Notes under the pieces: model-generated
Told to the model about the DNA's origin: nothing
Seen by the model: the letters and a program-made list of their open reading frames with translations, nothing else
The model's database searches: none
NCBI RefSeq assembly: GCF_916619195.1
Contig: NZ_CAKAKL010000001.1
Coordinates: forward strand, 1,178,001-1,242,000
Length of the DNA: 64,000 bases
Reading direction: 5' to 3'
Origin: Inquilinus sp. Marseille-Q2685
GTDB taxonomy: Bacteria; Pseudomonadota; Alphaproteobacteria; DSM-16000; Inquilinaceae
Program-made: the position numbers and the translations under genes
Part shown: one piece after another, positions 44,083 to 53,335 of the stretch
Position numbering within the stretch: the stretch's first letter is position 1
Layout of the letters: each line of letters begins with the position of its first letter

Positions 44083-45255
44083 CTAGCTCTTCAGCCCGAT
44101 CACCTCGCGGCCGATCAGCATGCGCCGGATCTCGGAGGTGCCGGCGCCGATCTCGTAGAGCTTGGCGTCGCGCAGCAGGCGGCCGGTCGCGAACTCGTTG
44201 ATGTAGCCGTTGCCGCCGAGCGCCTGGATCGCCTGCAGCGCCATCCAGGTCGCCTTCTCGGCGGCGTAGAGGATGGCACCGGCCGCGTCCTGCCGCGTCA
44301 CCCGCCCCCGGTCGCAGGCCCGGCCGACGGCGTAGACATAGGCACGGCTGGCGTTCAGCGCGACATACATGTCGGCGACCTTGCCCTGCATCAGCTGGAA
44401 CTCGCCGATCGGCCGGCCGAACTGCTGCCGGTCGCGGACATAGGGCAGGACGATGTCGAGGCAGGCCTGCATGATGCCGAGCGGGCCGCCGGCCAGCACC
44501 GCGCGTTCGTAGTCGAGGCCGCTCATCAGCACGCGCACGCCTTCGCCGACCCGGCCGAGCACGTTCTCCTCCGGCACCTCGCAGTCCTGGAACACCAGCT
44601 CGCAGGTGTTGGAGCCGCGCATGCCGAGTTTGTCGAGCTTCTGCGCGGTGGAGAAGCCCTTGAACCCCTTCTCCACCAGGAAGGCGGTGATGCCGCGCGG
44701 GCCGGCCGCGGGGTCGGTCTTGGCGTAGACCACCAGCGTGTCGGCGTCCGGCCCGTTGGTGATCCACATCTTGTTGCCGTTGAGGACCCAGCGGTCGCCC
44801 TTCTTCTCGGCCCTGAGCTTCATGCCGACGACGTCGGAGCCGGCCCCCGGCTCGGACATCGCCAGGGCGCCGACATGCTCGCCCGCCACCAGCTTCGGCA
44901 GGTAGCGGCGCTTCTGGCCCTCGGTGCCGTTCAGCCGGATCTGGTTGACGCAGAGGTTGGAATGGGCGCCGTAGGACAGGCCGACCGAGGCCGAGGCGCG
45001 GGAGATCTCCTCCATCGCCACCATATGCTCGAGATAGCCCATCCCGGCGCCGCCGTACTCCTCCTCGACCGTCACGCCGAGGACGCCGAGATCGCCCATC
45101 TTGCGCCAGAGATCCATCGGGAACTGGTTGTCGCGGTCGATCGTGGCGGCGCGCGGCGCGATCTCGGCCTCGGCGAAGCCGCGCACCGAATCGCGCAGCA
45201 TGTCGGCGGTGTCGCCGAGCATGAAATCGAGGCCCTGCGGCTCATTGGGGATCAT
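44083..45255 (-). CDS. ivd: Isovaleryl-CoA dehydrogenase
   Basis: This 390-residue acyl-CoA dehydrogenase acts in leucine breakdown, oxidising isovaleryl-CoA and passing electrons to ETF. Family motifs are [43 protein letters not shown], and [19 protein letters not shown] with the catalytic Glu at the position specific for isovaleryl-CoA dehydrogenases. [22 protein letters not shown] is near the end. The usual partners (mccB, mccA, liuC) are not adjacent. The ATG at 45255 is used; a GTG-type extension is unlikely. Confidence 0.93.
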   Translation of the reverse strand: MIPNEPQGLDFMLGDTADMLRDSVRGFAEAEIAPRAATIDRDNQFPMDLWRKMGDLGVLGVTVEEEYGGAGMGYLEHMVAMEEISRASASVGLSYGAHSNLCVNQIRLNGTEGQKRRYLPKLVAGEHVGALAMSEPGAGSDVVGMKLRAEKKGDRWVLNGNKMWITNGPDADTLVVYAKTDPAAGPRGITAFLVEKGFKGFSTAQKLDKLGMRGSNTCELVFQDCEVPEENVLGRVGEGVRVLMSGLDYERAVLAGGPLGIMQACLDIVLPYVRDRQQFGRPIGEFQLMQGKVADMYVALNASRAYVYAVGRACDRGRVTRQDAAGAILYAAEKATWMALQAIQALGGNGYINEFATGRLLRDAKLYEIGAGTSEIRRMLIGREVIGLKS

Positions 45256-45292
45256 GGGCGTCGCTCCCGGTGGCATGTTTCCGGCACTCTAG

Positions 45293-45541
45293 CCCGGAAA
45301 TCTCATACCCCCTACGCCCTGCGTCGCCTTTCGGTGAGTCGGATGCGGGGCGGGGCGCGAAAAGCGTATCGGGACATACGGTCGAGCGGCCCGTCCCCGC
45401 AGGCGGCCGCAAGGCGACCCTTCGGGCCGGTTGAAAATGCCGACAGGGTGCGTCGAACGGCTTGCCCGATGCAAAGGCCGCTCTCCTGCCCCGTCGGCAT
45501 TTTGAACCGGCGCAGGACGCAGGGGGTGTGAGATATCCGGG
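45293..45541. repeat. Nested long inverted repeat of about 250 bp
   Basis: The outer arms are CCCGGAAATCTCATACCCCC and onward (45293-45323) with the inverse at 45511-45541, matching at most positions. The inner arms CCGGTTGAAAATGCCGACAG (45427-45446) and CTGCCCCGTCGGCATTTTGA (45486-45505) are nearly perfect (CGGTT.AAAATGCCGAC). It fills the gap between ivd and the RTX gene terminator. Either a MITE-like insertion or a structured RNA could explain it. Confidence 0.6.
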
Positions 45542-45560
45542 CTACGGCAGCCGTCGCCGC

Positions 45561-45597
45561 AAAAGAAAAGCCCCGCGATGCCGAAGCACCGCGGGGC
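45561..45597 (-). terminator. Terminator of the RTX gene
   Basis: Stem CGCGGGGC/GCCCCGCG with a 12-base loop (arms 45590-45597 and 45570-45577) is followed on the minus strand by TTTTCTTTT (45561-45569). It lies 80 bases after the stop of the GLLG/RTX gene. Confidence 0.85.
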
Positions 45598-45676
45598 TGC
45601 CCTCACTGGCGGATCGGTGTCCCGGACGCCCGTGGGCCAAGCGTCCGGGCCGATCCCCCCGACCGGCCGAAGCCGG

Positions 45677-48154
45677 TCAGAGCACGAAGTCGTTCACCAG
45701 CAGCTGCGCTGCGCCCTTGACCTGGATCTCGAAGTCGGCACGGCCGTCGCCATTGACGTCGCCGCTCAGGATCCCGCCCTGGAAGTGCAGCTGCCCGGCC
45801 ACGCCGGTGAAGTTGGCCGACCCGATGAAGGTGAAGGCCTGGTCACCGGCCACCTTGGTGCTGGCGTCGATGTAGTGCAGGTCGATCTTGTCGCCCTGGG
45901 CATGGCTGAAATCGGCGATCACGTCCCGGCCCGAGCCGACCGTCGACTGCCCGATCGCCATGAACCGGAAGGTGTCGGCGCCCGCGCCGCCGGTCAGGGC
46001 GTCGGTGCCCCAGCCGCCGTCGAGGGTGTCGTTCCCGGCCTTGCCGTCGAGCACGTCGTTCCCGGCCATGCCGAGCAGGCCGTTGGCGAGCTCGTTGCCC
46101 TGGATCCTGTTGTTCGCGGCATTGCCGGTGCCGAGCGAGCCCGCGCCCTGCGCCAGCATCAGGTTCTCGACGTTGTCGGCCAGGGTCCAGCTCTTGGTCG
46201 CGACCACCCAATCGGTCCCGCCATTGGCCTGTTCCTGGGTCCGGTCGCCGAAGTTGTCGACGTAGTAGGTGTCGTTGCCGACGCCGCCGATCATGATGTC
46301 GGCGCCGGTGCCACCGACGATCACGTCGTTGCCGATGCCACCGGTGACGATGTCATTGCCGGCATCGCCGTAGACGGTGTCGTTGCCCGTGCCGCCGTCG
46401 ATGCGGTCGTCCCCGGCATTGCCGTGGATCCGGTCGTTGCCGAGATAGCCGTTCAGGATGTCGGCATTGGCGGTGCCGTTGACGTTGTCGGCCGAGCCGG
46501 CCACGTCGCCCACGATGTTGGCCAGGGAATTCGCCCCCAGGCCGACGACGTTCAGGACCGAGCCGAGCAGGCCGCCGACGACGCTGAGCGGACCGACATT
46601 GGTCAGGCCGCTGACATCGATGCTGAACACCGCGTCGCCGAGCGAGGACAGGATGGTGTCGAGCGCAGCCTCGAGGCTGACGCCGCCGCCGAGCAGGCTG
46701 CCCAGCACGCCATCGAGGTCGATGATGCCGCCCAGACCGTCGCCGCCCAGCAGGCCGCCGAGCACGCCCTCGACCGTCGCCAGGACGCCGCCGAGGATGC
46801 CCTCGACCACGCCGCCGACGCTGCCGAGGTCGATGCCGCCGAGGCCGCCGCCCAGCACGTCGCCGCCGAGCAGGCCGTCCAGCAGGCCGGTGACGGTGCC
46901 GAGCAGGCCGCCGACCAGGTCGCCGCCCAGCAGATCGCCGCCGAGCAGGCCGCCCAGCAGGCCTTCCACCGGGGTCAGGATGCCGCCCAGCAGGTCGCCG
47001 CCGATCGGCAGGCCGCCCAGCAGGTCGCCCAGCGTGTCGGTGATGGAGCCCAGCAGGTCGCCGCCCAGCAGGTCGCCGCTGAGGATGTTGTCCAGCAGAC
47101 CGGTGACGGTGCCGAGCAGACCGCCCAGCAGATCGCCGTCGAGGATGCCGCCGCCGATGCCACCGAGCAGGTCGCCGCCCAGCAGGCCGTTCAGCAGGTC
47201 GCCGACCGAGCCGAGCAGGCCGCCCAGCAGGTCGCCGCCCAGCAGGTCGCCGCCGAGCAGGCCGCCGACGATGCCTTCGACCGCGCCGATCAGGCCGCCG
47301 AGCAGGTCGTCGCCGCCGAGGATGCCGCCCAGCAGGCCGCCGAGCAGGTCGTCGCCACCCAGAACACCGCCGAGCAGGCCCTGGACCAGGTCGAGCACGC
47401 CGCCGAGCAGGTCGCCACCCAGCAGGTCGCCGCCGAGGATGCCGCCCAGCAGGCCGTTCACCGAGACGAGCAGACCGTCGAGCAGGTCGCCGCCCAGCAG
47501 GCCGCCAAGCAGGTCGCCACCCAGCAGGTCGCCGCCGAGCACGCCCTCCAGCAGGCTGCCGACCGTGCCGAGCACGCCGCCGAGCAGGCCGCCGTCCAGC
47601 AGGCCGCCGAGCAGGTCGCTGCCGCCCAGGATGCCGCCAAGCAGGCCGTCGACGGTCTCCAGCAGGCCGCCGAGAATGCCGCCGGCGTTGCCGCCCAGCA
47701 CCCCGCCGAGCAGATCGCCATCGAGGATGCCGCCGAGCAGGCCGCTGACCGTCTCGAGCACGCCGCCGAGGACGCCGCCCAGCAGGTCGCCATGCAGCAG
47801 GTTGCCGAGCAGATCCTCGACCGAGCCGAGCAGGCCGCCGGTGAGATCGCCGCCGAGCGCGCCGCCGAGCAGGCCGTTGAGCAGACCGTCGACCAGGCCG
47901 AAGACGCCGCCGAGGAGCCCTTCGCCCTCGCCGCCGCCGAAGACCAGGCCGTCCAGCGAGCCCAGGACGCTCTTCACCGTGCCGATCACGCCGCTGAGGA
48001 GATCCTCGCTGAGCAGGTTCCCGAGCAGACCGTCATCGCCGAGCAGCCCGCCGAGAAGGCCGTCGCTGCCAAGCAGGCCGCCAAGGAGACCGTCATTGCC
48101 CAGCAGACCGCCGAGCAATCCGTCATCCCCGAGCAGGCCGTCAAGAAGACCCAT
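45677..48154 (-). CDS. GLLG-repeat RTX protein, predicted type I secretion
   Basis: This 825-residue protein starts at the ATG behind GAGGAGG. Residues 1 to about 50 are four decapeptides (DGLLGGLLGN type); up to about 495 continue as Leu/Gly-rich modules such as GDLLGGDLLGGLLG and GTVTGLLDG. A short linker follows, then from residue 557 hemolysin-type Ca-binding nonapeptides (GGTGNDTVYGDAGNDIVTGG and others), a peptidase M10-like C-terminal domain (GADTFRFMAIGQ, DVIADFSHAQGDKIDL) and the uncleaved secretion-signal end with VNDFVL. There is no Sec signal. A secreted adhesin or matrix protein is likely. No hlyB/hlyD/tolC genes are in the window. The AT-rich upstream island and terminator make it a single-gene unit. 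Confidence 0.92.
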   Translation of the reverse strand: MGLLDGLLGDDGLLGGLLGNDGLLGGLLGSDGLLGGLLGDDGLLGNLLSEDLLSGVIGTVKSVLGSLDGLVFGGGEGEGLLGGVFGLVDGLLNGLLGGALGGDLTGGLLGSVEDLLGNLLHGDLLGGVLGGVLETVSGLLGGILDGDLLGGVLGGNAGGILGGLLETVDGLLGGILGGSDLLGGLLDGGLLGGVLGTVGSLLEGVLGGDLLGGDLLGGLLGGDLLDGLLVSVNGLLGGILGGDLLGGDLLGGVLDLVQGLLGGVLGGDDLLGGLLGGILGGDDLLGGLIGAVEGIVGGLLGGDLLGGDLLGGLLGSVGDLLNGLLGGDLLGGIGGGILDGDLLGGLLGTVTGLLDNILSGDLLGGDLLGSITDTLGDLLGGLPIGGDLLGGILTPVEGLLGGLLGGDLLGGDLVGGLLGTVTGLLDGLLGGDVLGGGLGGIDLGSVGGVVEGILGGVLATVEGVLGGLLGGDGLGGIIDLDGVLGSLLGGGVSLEAALDTILSSLGDAVFSIDVSGLTNVGPLSVVGGLLGSVLNVVGLGANSLANIVGDVAGSADNVNGTANADILNGYLGNDRIHGNAGDDRIDGGTGNDTVYGDAGNDIVTGGIGNDVIVGGTGADIMIGGVGNDTYYVDNFGDRTQEQANGGTDWVVATKSWTLADNVENLMLAQGAGSLGTGNAANNRIQGNELANGLLGMAGNDVLDGKAGNDTLDGGWGTDALTGGAGADTFRFMAIGQSTVGSGRDVIADFSHAQGDKIDLHYIDASTKVAGDQAFTFIGSANFTGVAGQLHFQGGILSGDVNGDGRADFEIQVKGAAQLLVNDFVL
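46670..48154. repeat. Internal repeat DNA coding for the GLLG tract
   Basis: On the plus strand the units read as variants of GCCGAGCAGGTCGCCGCCCA, repeated through about 1.5 kb with two levels: short units coding for GDLLGG or GLLGG, and longer modules of roughly 36-38 codons. Unequal recombination here could easily change length, and assembly errors are possible. Confidence 0.8.
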
Positions 48155-48913
48155 GTTTTCCTCCTCCAAGAAACACTTGCCAAGCCGACAGCCCGGCCGC
48201 CGCCCACCGGGCGAAGCAGCCGGCATTCAGGCAAAAAACGATAGATCTGTCCATGGAAATTCCCGTTTTTTACTTTTCAATGACGAAATAGACGGATGAA
48301 TTTTGCCCTATATAAGTTCATTCAGCTTATAAGGTTTTATAATTTCACCAATAATGATATTTCATTACTAGAATGCGGAAATTTAATTTTCATCAAAAAC
48401 TTCGATATGTTCGTTTGGTACGCGAAATATGCCTCCTGCCTCAACAGGATAGGCCGAGCCGGTGGCGCCGGGCCGCGGCACCGTCCGAATCACATGATCC
48501 GGGCGCGGCGGCTCCCGCCTTCGGCGGCCGGACCGGCAGGCCGAGGACCGGATCGGCAGGCATTCGCGCAAGGATTGAACCACCGATTGCTTGGCGGCCG
48601 CGCGTGAATAGGCTGCGCGCCCCCGGCCTTGCTTGACGGGTGAAGACAGGAGAACGGCGACCGGCCGGTCCGGCCGCGACGACTGCGGGCCTTGGACAGG
48701 ACCGCCATCAGGCCGGCACGCCGGACAGGCGGCGACGGACCGGAACGGAGCCGTGAGCGGCGGTCGCATTGCCGCCGCCGAAGGGGTAGACTCGCGAGAC
48801 TCCGTGAGAACGGCTGGACAGCGGCCGGGATCGCCTCGTACAACCCAGGGTATTCATGACGGGATATTCACTGCAATTGAGCAGTGGCCCCCGAACCGGT
48901 GAGGGAGGGCATA
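48155..48913. other. Long non-coding gap with an AT-rich island
   Basis: Of these 760 bases, 48235-48430 is strikingly AT-rich (runs such as TTTTTTAC, TTATAAGGTTTTATAATTTC) against GC-rich surroundings, and lies upstream of the RTX gene, so it is probably its regulatory region. TTATAA-containing dyads (CTTATAAGGTTTTATAAT) lie near 48330. From 48430 to 48900 the base content returns to high G+C with overlapping open frames on both strands, none with a ribosome site or recognisable motif. Confidence 0.5.
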
Positions 48914-49195
48914 TTGAGCGTAGAATCCACAGGCATCAGCGAAGCCGATCTGCGCGAGGCGCTGAAGAAGCTGGCGGTGGCGAGCGACCTGCGCTTCGGC
49001 CAGGTGGTCGGGCTGGCGGCCGTGGTGGCGCTGCTGCCGGGCGTCGAGTCGATCCCCGTCGAGAAGGTCGAGGCGGTGGTCGAGCGGCTGACCCGCGGCG
49101 TGCCCGGCGGCCAGAACCTGAAGATCCCGGCGATCAACATCGCCCGCAACGTGATCACCGCCGCCGCCGAGGCCAAGAGCTCCGGCACCGCCTGA
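48914..49195 (+). CDS. Small hypothetical protein
   Basis: This 93-residue protein probably starts at TTG 48914, five bases after GAGGGAGGG; an in-frame GTG 30 bases upstream has no such site. It reads ADLREALKKLAVASDLRFGQ, VVGLAAVVALLPGVESIPVEKVEAVVERLTRG and INIARNVITAAAEA. Two amphipathic helices flank a hydrophobic stretch, perhaps a small membrane-associated protein. No family is recognised. It is followed by palindromic repeat copy 3. Confidence 0.65.
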   Translation: MSVESTGISEADLREALKKLAVASDLRFGQVVGLAAVVALLPGVESIPVEKVEAVVERLTRGVPGGQNLKIPAINIARNVITAAAEAKSSGTA

Positions 49196-49214
49196 GAGTC
49201 GAGGATTTCTGTTC

Positions 49215-49292
49215 TGTCGTTGCCGGGTCAGGCCCGGCAATCCAGAGGTTGTCGACGCCACCTGGATGCCCGGGTCAAGCCCGGGCATGACA
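49215..49292. repeat. Dispersed palindromic repeat, copy 3
   Basis: TGTCGTTGCCGGGTCAGGCC.. pairs with ..GGGTCAAGCCCGGGCATGACAG, and the inner arms are ATCCAG.G / C..CTGGAT. It follows the small gene at 48914 and precedes the convergent mgtE end. The same family occurs at 31488 and 43312. Confidence 0.85.
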
Positions 49293-49326
49293 GCTGAGAG
49301 ATGATCAGGCCGCAGGCTTGCGGCGG

Positions 49327-50721
49327 TCAGAGCAGGATCAGGGCGGCCAGGCCGAGGAAGGCGAAGAATCCGACCACGTCGGTGACGGTGGTCAGGAACA
49401 CGCCGCTGGACACTGCCGGGTCGACCCCGAAGCGCTGCAGCGCCAAGGGGATCACCGTGCCCGAGAAGGCGGCGGCCAGCAGGTTGATGATCATGGCCGC
49501 GCCGATCACCACCGCCAGCCGCGGGTCCGCGAACCACAGCCACACCACCCCGCCGGCGATGGCCGCGAACAGCAGGCCGTTGATGGTGCCGACCAGCACC
49601 TCCTTCCACAGGATGCGGACGGCGTTGCTGTCGGTCAGCTCGCGCATCGCCAGGGCGCGCACCGCGACGGTCAGGGTCTGGGTGCCGGCATTGCCGCCCA
49701 TCGAGGCGACGATCGGCATCAGCACGGCCAGCGCCACCACCTTGCTGATCGTGTCCTCAAACAGGCCGATCACCGACGAGGCCAGGACCGCAGTCAGCAG
49801 GTTGACGAACAGCCAGGAGAAGCGCGAGCGGGTGGTGGCGGCGACGTCGCGGTAGAGATCGCTCTGCTCGCCGATGCCGCCGAGGCGGAAGATGTCCTCC
49901 TCCGCCTCCTCGTCGATGACGTCGACCACGTCGTCGAGGGTGATGACGCCGAGCAGCTTGCCGTTGCGGTCGACCACCGGCGCCGAGACCATGCCGTAGC
50001 GCCGGAACAGGAGGGCCACCTCCTCCTGGTCCATCTCCGCCGGGATCGGATGGATGTCCTCCAGCCCCAGCTCCGCCAGCTTGGCCGGACGGCGGCCGCG
50101 CAGGAAGCGCGACAGCGGCAGCTGGCCGGTCGGCAGGCCGTGCGCGTCGACCAGGAACAGGCTGTAGAACTCGTCCGGCAGGTCCTCGGCGGTGCGCAGC
50201 CAGTCGATGGTCTTGCCGACGGTCCAGTAGTCCGGCACCGCCACCAGCTCGCGCTGCATCAGCCGGCCGGCGGAGTATTCCGGGAAGTCGAGCCCTTCGA
50301 GCAGGAGCCGCCGCTCCTCGGCCGGGATGTTGGCCAGGACCGCGTCGCGCCCGCCCTCGTCGAGGGTCTCGATCAGGGCCAGGGCGTCGTCGGAATCGAG
50401 CTCCTGCAGCGCCGCCGCGACATCCTGCGGCCCGAGCAGGTCGAGCACCTCCTGCCGGACGTCCTCGTTCAGCCAGGCCAGCGCCTCGGCGTCGGTGGTC
50501 AGCTGCACCCGGATCAGCCCGACGACGACGCGGCGGTCGTCCGGGTGCAGCGCCTCGAGCAGCGCCGCCAGGTCGGCGGAGTGGAGCGGCGCCAGCCGCT
50601 CCTCCACCTCGGCCAGACGATGGTCGTCCAGCGCCTCCTCGATCTCCTGCACGAAGCCGGGCGGCAGGCCGTATTCCTGGGCCTCGGCCGGCGCCTTGTC
50701 GCCTTCGGGCGCCGCCGTCAC
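49327..50721 (-). CDS. mgtE: Magnesium transporter MgtE
   Basis: This 464-residue Mg2+ channel has a cytosolic N domain of helical repeats (LHSADLAALLEALHPDDRRVVVGL, LDSDDALALIETLDEGGRDAVL), a CBS pair (about 160-280, with TVGKTIDWLR and SAPVVDRNGKLLGVITLDDVVDVI), a plug helix and five transmembrane helices including PIVASMGGNAGTQTLTVAVRALA, the conserved pore signature. The GTG start lies one base from the maeB stop, so the two are translationally coupled. Acidic residues in the N and CBS domains would sense Mg2+. Confidence 0.95.
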   Translation of the reverse strand: MTAAPEGDKAPAEAQEYGLPPGFVQEIEEALDDHRLAEVEERLAPLHSADLAALLEALHPDDRRVVVGLIRVQLTTDAEALAWLNEDVRQEVLDLLGPQDVAAALQELDSDDALALIETLDEGGRDAVLANIPAEERRLLLEGLDFPEYSAGRLMQRELVAVPDYWTVGKTIDWLRTAEDLPDEFYSLFLVDAHGLPTGQLPLSRFLRGRRPAKLAELGLEDIHPIPAEMDQEEVALLFRRYGMVSAPVVDRNGKLLGVITLDDVVDVIDEEAEEDIFRLGGIGEQSDLYRDVAATTRSRFSWLFVNLLTAVLASSVIGLFEDTISKVVALAVLMPIVASMGGNAGTQTLTVAVRALAMRELTDSNAVRILWKEVLVGTINGLLFAAIAGGVVWLWFADPRLAVVIGAAMIINLLAAAFSGTVIPLALQRFGVDPAVSSGVFLTTVTDVVGFFAFLGLAALILL

Positions 50722-50722
50722 C

Positions 50723-53059
50723 TCACACCGACAGGGCTTCGAGCGCCAGATGCGACGCCTGCCGGGCATGGGCGTCGATCGGGCAGACCGCCCCCGCCAG
50801 CTGGGCGTCGACCGTGGCGATCGCGGTGACGTTGACCAGGCCGCGCACGGTCACCGACGGGGTGACGATATGGGCCGGCCGGGCGACGCCGAGCAGCATC
50901 GGGCCGATCGAGATCGCCTCACCCAGCACCTTCAGCATGTTGAAGGCGATGTTGGCGGCGTCGAGCGAGGGCAGCACCAGGAGGTTGGCGCTGCCGGTCA
51001 GCTTGCTGTCCGGGAAGATCCGCTGGCGGATCTCCTCCGACAGCGCGGCATCGGCATGCATCTCGCCCTCGACCTCGAGGTCCGGCGCCTGCTCGCGGAT
51101 CAGTGACAGGGCGTGCCGCATCTTCACCGGCGACGGCCCGTCCATGGTGCCGAAGTTGGAATGCGACAGCAGCGCCACCTTCGGCACGATGCCGAGGCGC
51201 TTGATCTCCTCCGCCGCCAGCAGCGTGGTCTCGGCGATCTGCTCCGGCGTCGGGTCCGGGGTGATGTAGGTGTCGGCCAGGAAGAAGGTGCCGCGCGGCA
51301 GCACCAGCGCGCTGAGCGCCGCCGGGGTGGTGACCCCCGGCGCCAGGCCGATGACGCTGAGCACGTCGCGCAGATGCGGCCGGTACGGGCCGTAGCTGCC
51401 GCAGACCATGGCGTCGGCCTCCTGCTTCTGCACCATCAGCGCCGCGATCACGGTCGAGTTGGTGCGCACCACCGTGCGGGCGACGTCGGGCGAGACGCCG
51501 CGCCGGGCCAGCAGCTGGTGGTACAGGCGCCAGTATTCTGTGTAGCGGGGATCGTCCTCGGGATCGACCAGTTCGACGTCGCGGTCGAGCTTGAGGCGCA
51601 GGCCCAGCTTCTCGATCCGGCGCTCGACCACGCCGCGGCGGCCGATCAGGATCGGCCTGGCCAGCTGGTCGTCGAGCACGACCTGGACCGCGCGCAGCAC
51701 CCGCTCGTCCTCGCCCTCGGCGTAGACGACGCGCTTCGGCTCCGCCTTCGCCAGGTTGAACACCGGCCGCATCACCAGGCCGGAGCGGAAGACGAACTCC
51801 TCCAGCTTGCCGACATAGGCGTCGAAATCCTCGATCGGCCGGGTGGCGACGCCGGACTCCATCGCCGCCTTCGCCACCGCCGGCGCGATCTTGATGATCA
51901 GCCGCGGGTCGAAGGGCTTCGGGATCAGGTAGTCCGGGCCGAAGCTGAGCTGCTGGTCGCCATAGGCGGTGGCGACGATGTCCGACCCCTCCTGCATCGC
52001 CAGGTCGGCGATGGCCTGCACCGCGGCGATCTTCATCGCCTCGTTGATCGCGGTGGCGCCGACGTCGAGCGCGCCGCGGAAGATGAAGGGGAAGCAGAGG
52101 ACGTTGTTGACCTGGTTCGGATAGTCCGACCGGCCGGTCGCCATCACCGCGTCGGGGCGGATGGCCTTGACCTCCTCCGGCATGATCTCCGGCGTCGGGT
52201 TGGCCAGCGCCATGATGATCGGCCGGTCGGCCATGCGCTGCACCATCTCGCCGGTCAGCACCCGCGGCGCGGAGAGGCCGAGGAAGATGTCGGCGCCGCC
52301 GATCACCTCGGCCAGGGTCCGCGCCTCGGTCTTCCGGGCGTAGCGCTGCTTGCGCGGGTCCATCAGCTCGTTGCGGCCGTCCCAGACCACGCCGGCGATG
52401 TCGGTGACCCAGATGTTCTCGATCGGCAGGCCCATATCGACCAGCAGGTCGAGGCAGGCCAGCGCCGCGGCGCCGGCGCCGGAGGTGACCAGCTTGACCG
52501 ATTTCAGGTCCTTGCCGACGACGCGCAGTCCGTTGGTGATGGCGGCGGCGACGATGATGGCCGTGCCGTGCTGGTCGTCATGGAAGACCGGGATCTTCAT
52601 CCGCGCCCGGGCCTTGGATTCGACCTCGAAGCACTCCGGCGCCTTGATGTCCTCGAGGTTGACGCCGCCGAAGGTCGGCTCCAGCGCCACGATGATGTCG
52701 ACCAGCTTGTCCGGGTCGGTCTCGTTGACCTCGATGTCGAAGACGTCGATGCCGGCAAACTTCTTGAACAGGACGCCCTTGCCTTCCATCACCGGCTTGG
52801 ACGCCAGCGGGCCGATGTTGCCGAGGCCGAGCACGGCGGTGCCGTTCGAGATCACGGCGACGAGGTTGGCCCGGCTGGTGACGCGGGAGGCTTCCTGCGG
52901 GTCGGCGACGATCGCCTCGCAGGCCGCGGCGACGCCGGGGGAATAGGCCAGGGCCAGGTCGCGCTGCGTGGCCAGCGGCTTGGTCGGGGCCACCGCGATC
53001 TTTCCGGGGGTCGGCAGGCGGTGGTAGTCGAGGGCAGCTTCGCGCAGATCGCTGGACAT
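50723..53059 (-). CDS. maeB: NADP-dependent malic enzyme with phosphotransacetylase-like domain
   Basis: This 778-residue enzyme decarboxylates malate to pyruvate. The malic domain has [49 protein letters not shown] and [16 protein letters not shown] (NAD(P) loop) with [25 protein letters not shown]. The C-terminal half (about 430-778) is the phosphate acetyl/butyryl-transferase-like regulatory domain, with [21 protein letters not shown] and the [22 protein letters not shown] pattern, without transferase activity in characterised homologues. Pairing with mgtE may relate to the divalent metal need of malic enzyme. Confidence 0.95.
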   Translation of the reverse strand: MSSDLREAALDYHRLPTPGKIAVAPTKPLATQRDLALAYSPGVAAACEAIVADPQEASRVTSRANLVAVISNGTAVLGLGNIGPLASKPVMEGKGVLFKKFAGIDVFDIEVNETDPDKLVDIIVALEPTFGGVNLEDIKAPECFEVESKARARMKIPVFHDDQHGTAIIVAAAITNGLRVVGKDLKSVKLVTSGAGAAALACLDLLVDMGLPIENIWVTDIAGVVWDGRNELMDPRKQRYARKTEARTLAEVIGGADIFLGLSAPRVLTGEMVQRMADRPIIMALANPTPEIMPEEVKAIRPDAVMATGRSDYPNQVNNVLCFPFIFRGALDVGATAINEAMKIAAVQAIADLAMQEGSDIVATAYGDQQLSFGPDYLIPKPFDPRLIIKIAPAVAKAAMESGVATRPIEDFDAYVGKLEEFVFRSGLVMRPVFNLAKAEPKRVVYAEGEDERVLRAVQVVLDDQLARPILIGRRGVVERRIEKLGLRLKLDRDVELVDPEDDPRYTEYWRLYHQLLARRGVSPDVARTVVRTNSTVIAALMVQKQEADAMVCGSYGPYRPHLRDVLSVIGLAPGVTTPAALSALVLPRGTFFLADTYITPDPTPEQIAETTLLAAEEIKRLGIVPKVALLSHSNFGTMDGPSPVKMRHALSLIREQAPDLEVEGEMHADAALSEEIRQRIFPDSKLTGSANLLVLPSLDAANIAFNMLKVLGEAISIGPMLLGVARPAHIVTPSVTVRGLVNVTAIATVDAQLAGAVCPIDAHARQASHLALEALSV

Positions 53060-53151
53060 CAGGGGATCCGGACAGCGTTACGGGTCGAGCCGTTATAGGC
53101 AGCGTTCCGCCCGGGCGGAAGGGCCGGCGCGGGAGGCTGCCTCCCGAAACG

Positions 53152-53180
53152 CGAAAGGCCCGCCGGTGAGGGCGGGCCTT
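53152..53180 (-). terminator. Terminator of tRNA-Leu
   Basis: Hairpin AAGGCCCGCC with GGCGGGCCTT and a short loop lies nine bases downstream of the tRNA 3' end on the minus strand, followed by TTTCGCGTTT. It separates the tRNA from the maeB promoter region. Confidence 0.75.
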
Positions 53181-53188
53181 GCGAAGAA

Positions 53189-53275
53189 TGGTGCGGTCGA
53201 GAAGACTCGAACTTCCACGGGGGTTAGCCCACAGCGACCTCAACGCTGCGCGTCTACCAATTCCGCCACGACCGC
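53189..53275 (-). tRNA. tRNA-Leu (anticodon GAG)
   Basis: This is an 87-nt class II tRNA: acceptor GCGGTCG/CGACCGC with an encoded CCA end. Anticodon stem CAGCG/CGCTG encloses loop TTGAGGT, giving anticodon GAG for CUC/CUU codons. The long variable arm TGGGCTAACCCCCG and the T arm GTTCGAGTC are typical of tRNA-Leu. No repeat of its 3' end is seen nearby, so nothing is integrated here. Confidence 0.97.
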
Positions 53276-53335
53276 ACGGCAGGCGTGCCCACGAGGGGCC
53301 TTGCCTTCCGAGGTGCGGGGGGATTAGCAGATCGC

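Noticed and set aside
46670-48154. A CRISPR array in the 1.5-kb repeat region
   Set aside because: The repeats lie in a coding frame, vary in length, have no unique equal-size spacers and code for Gly/Leu modules.
45578-48244. Long plus-strand frames opposite the GLLG/RTX gene (Ala/Gln/Val or Pro/Ser/Arg-rich)
   Set aside because: They are shadows created by the repeat DNA; only the minus-strand frame has a ribosome site, Ca-binding motifs, a secretion-type end and a terminator.
48430-48900. Several overlapping open frames upstream of the 93-residue gene
   Set aside because: None has a ribosome site, and compositions (Arg/Pro/Ser/Gly) match shadow translation of GC-rich non-coding DNA.
53189-53275. 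A second integration site at tRNA-Leu
   Set aside because: No duplicate of the tRNA 3' end and no integrase gene nearby; housekeeping genes flank it.
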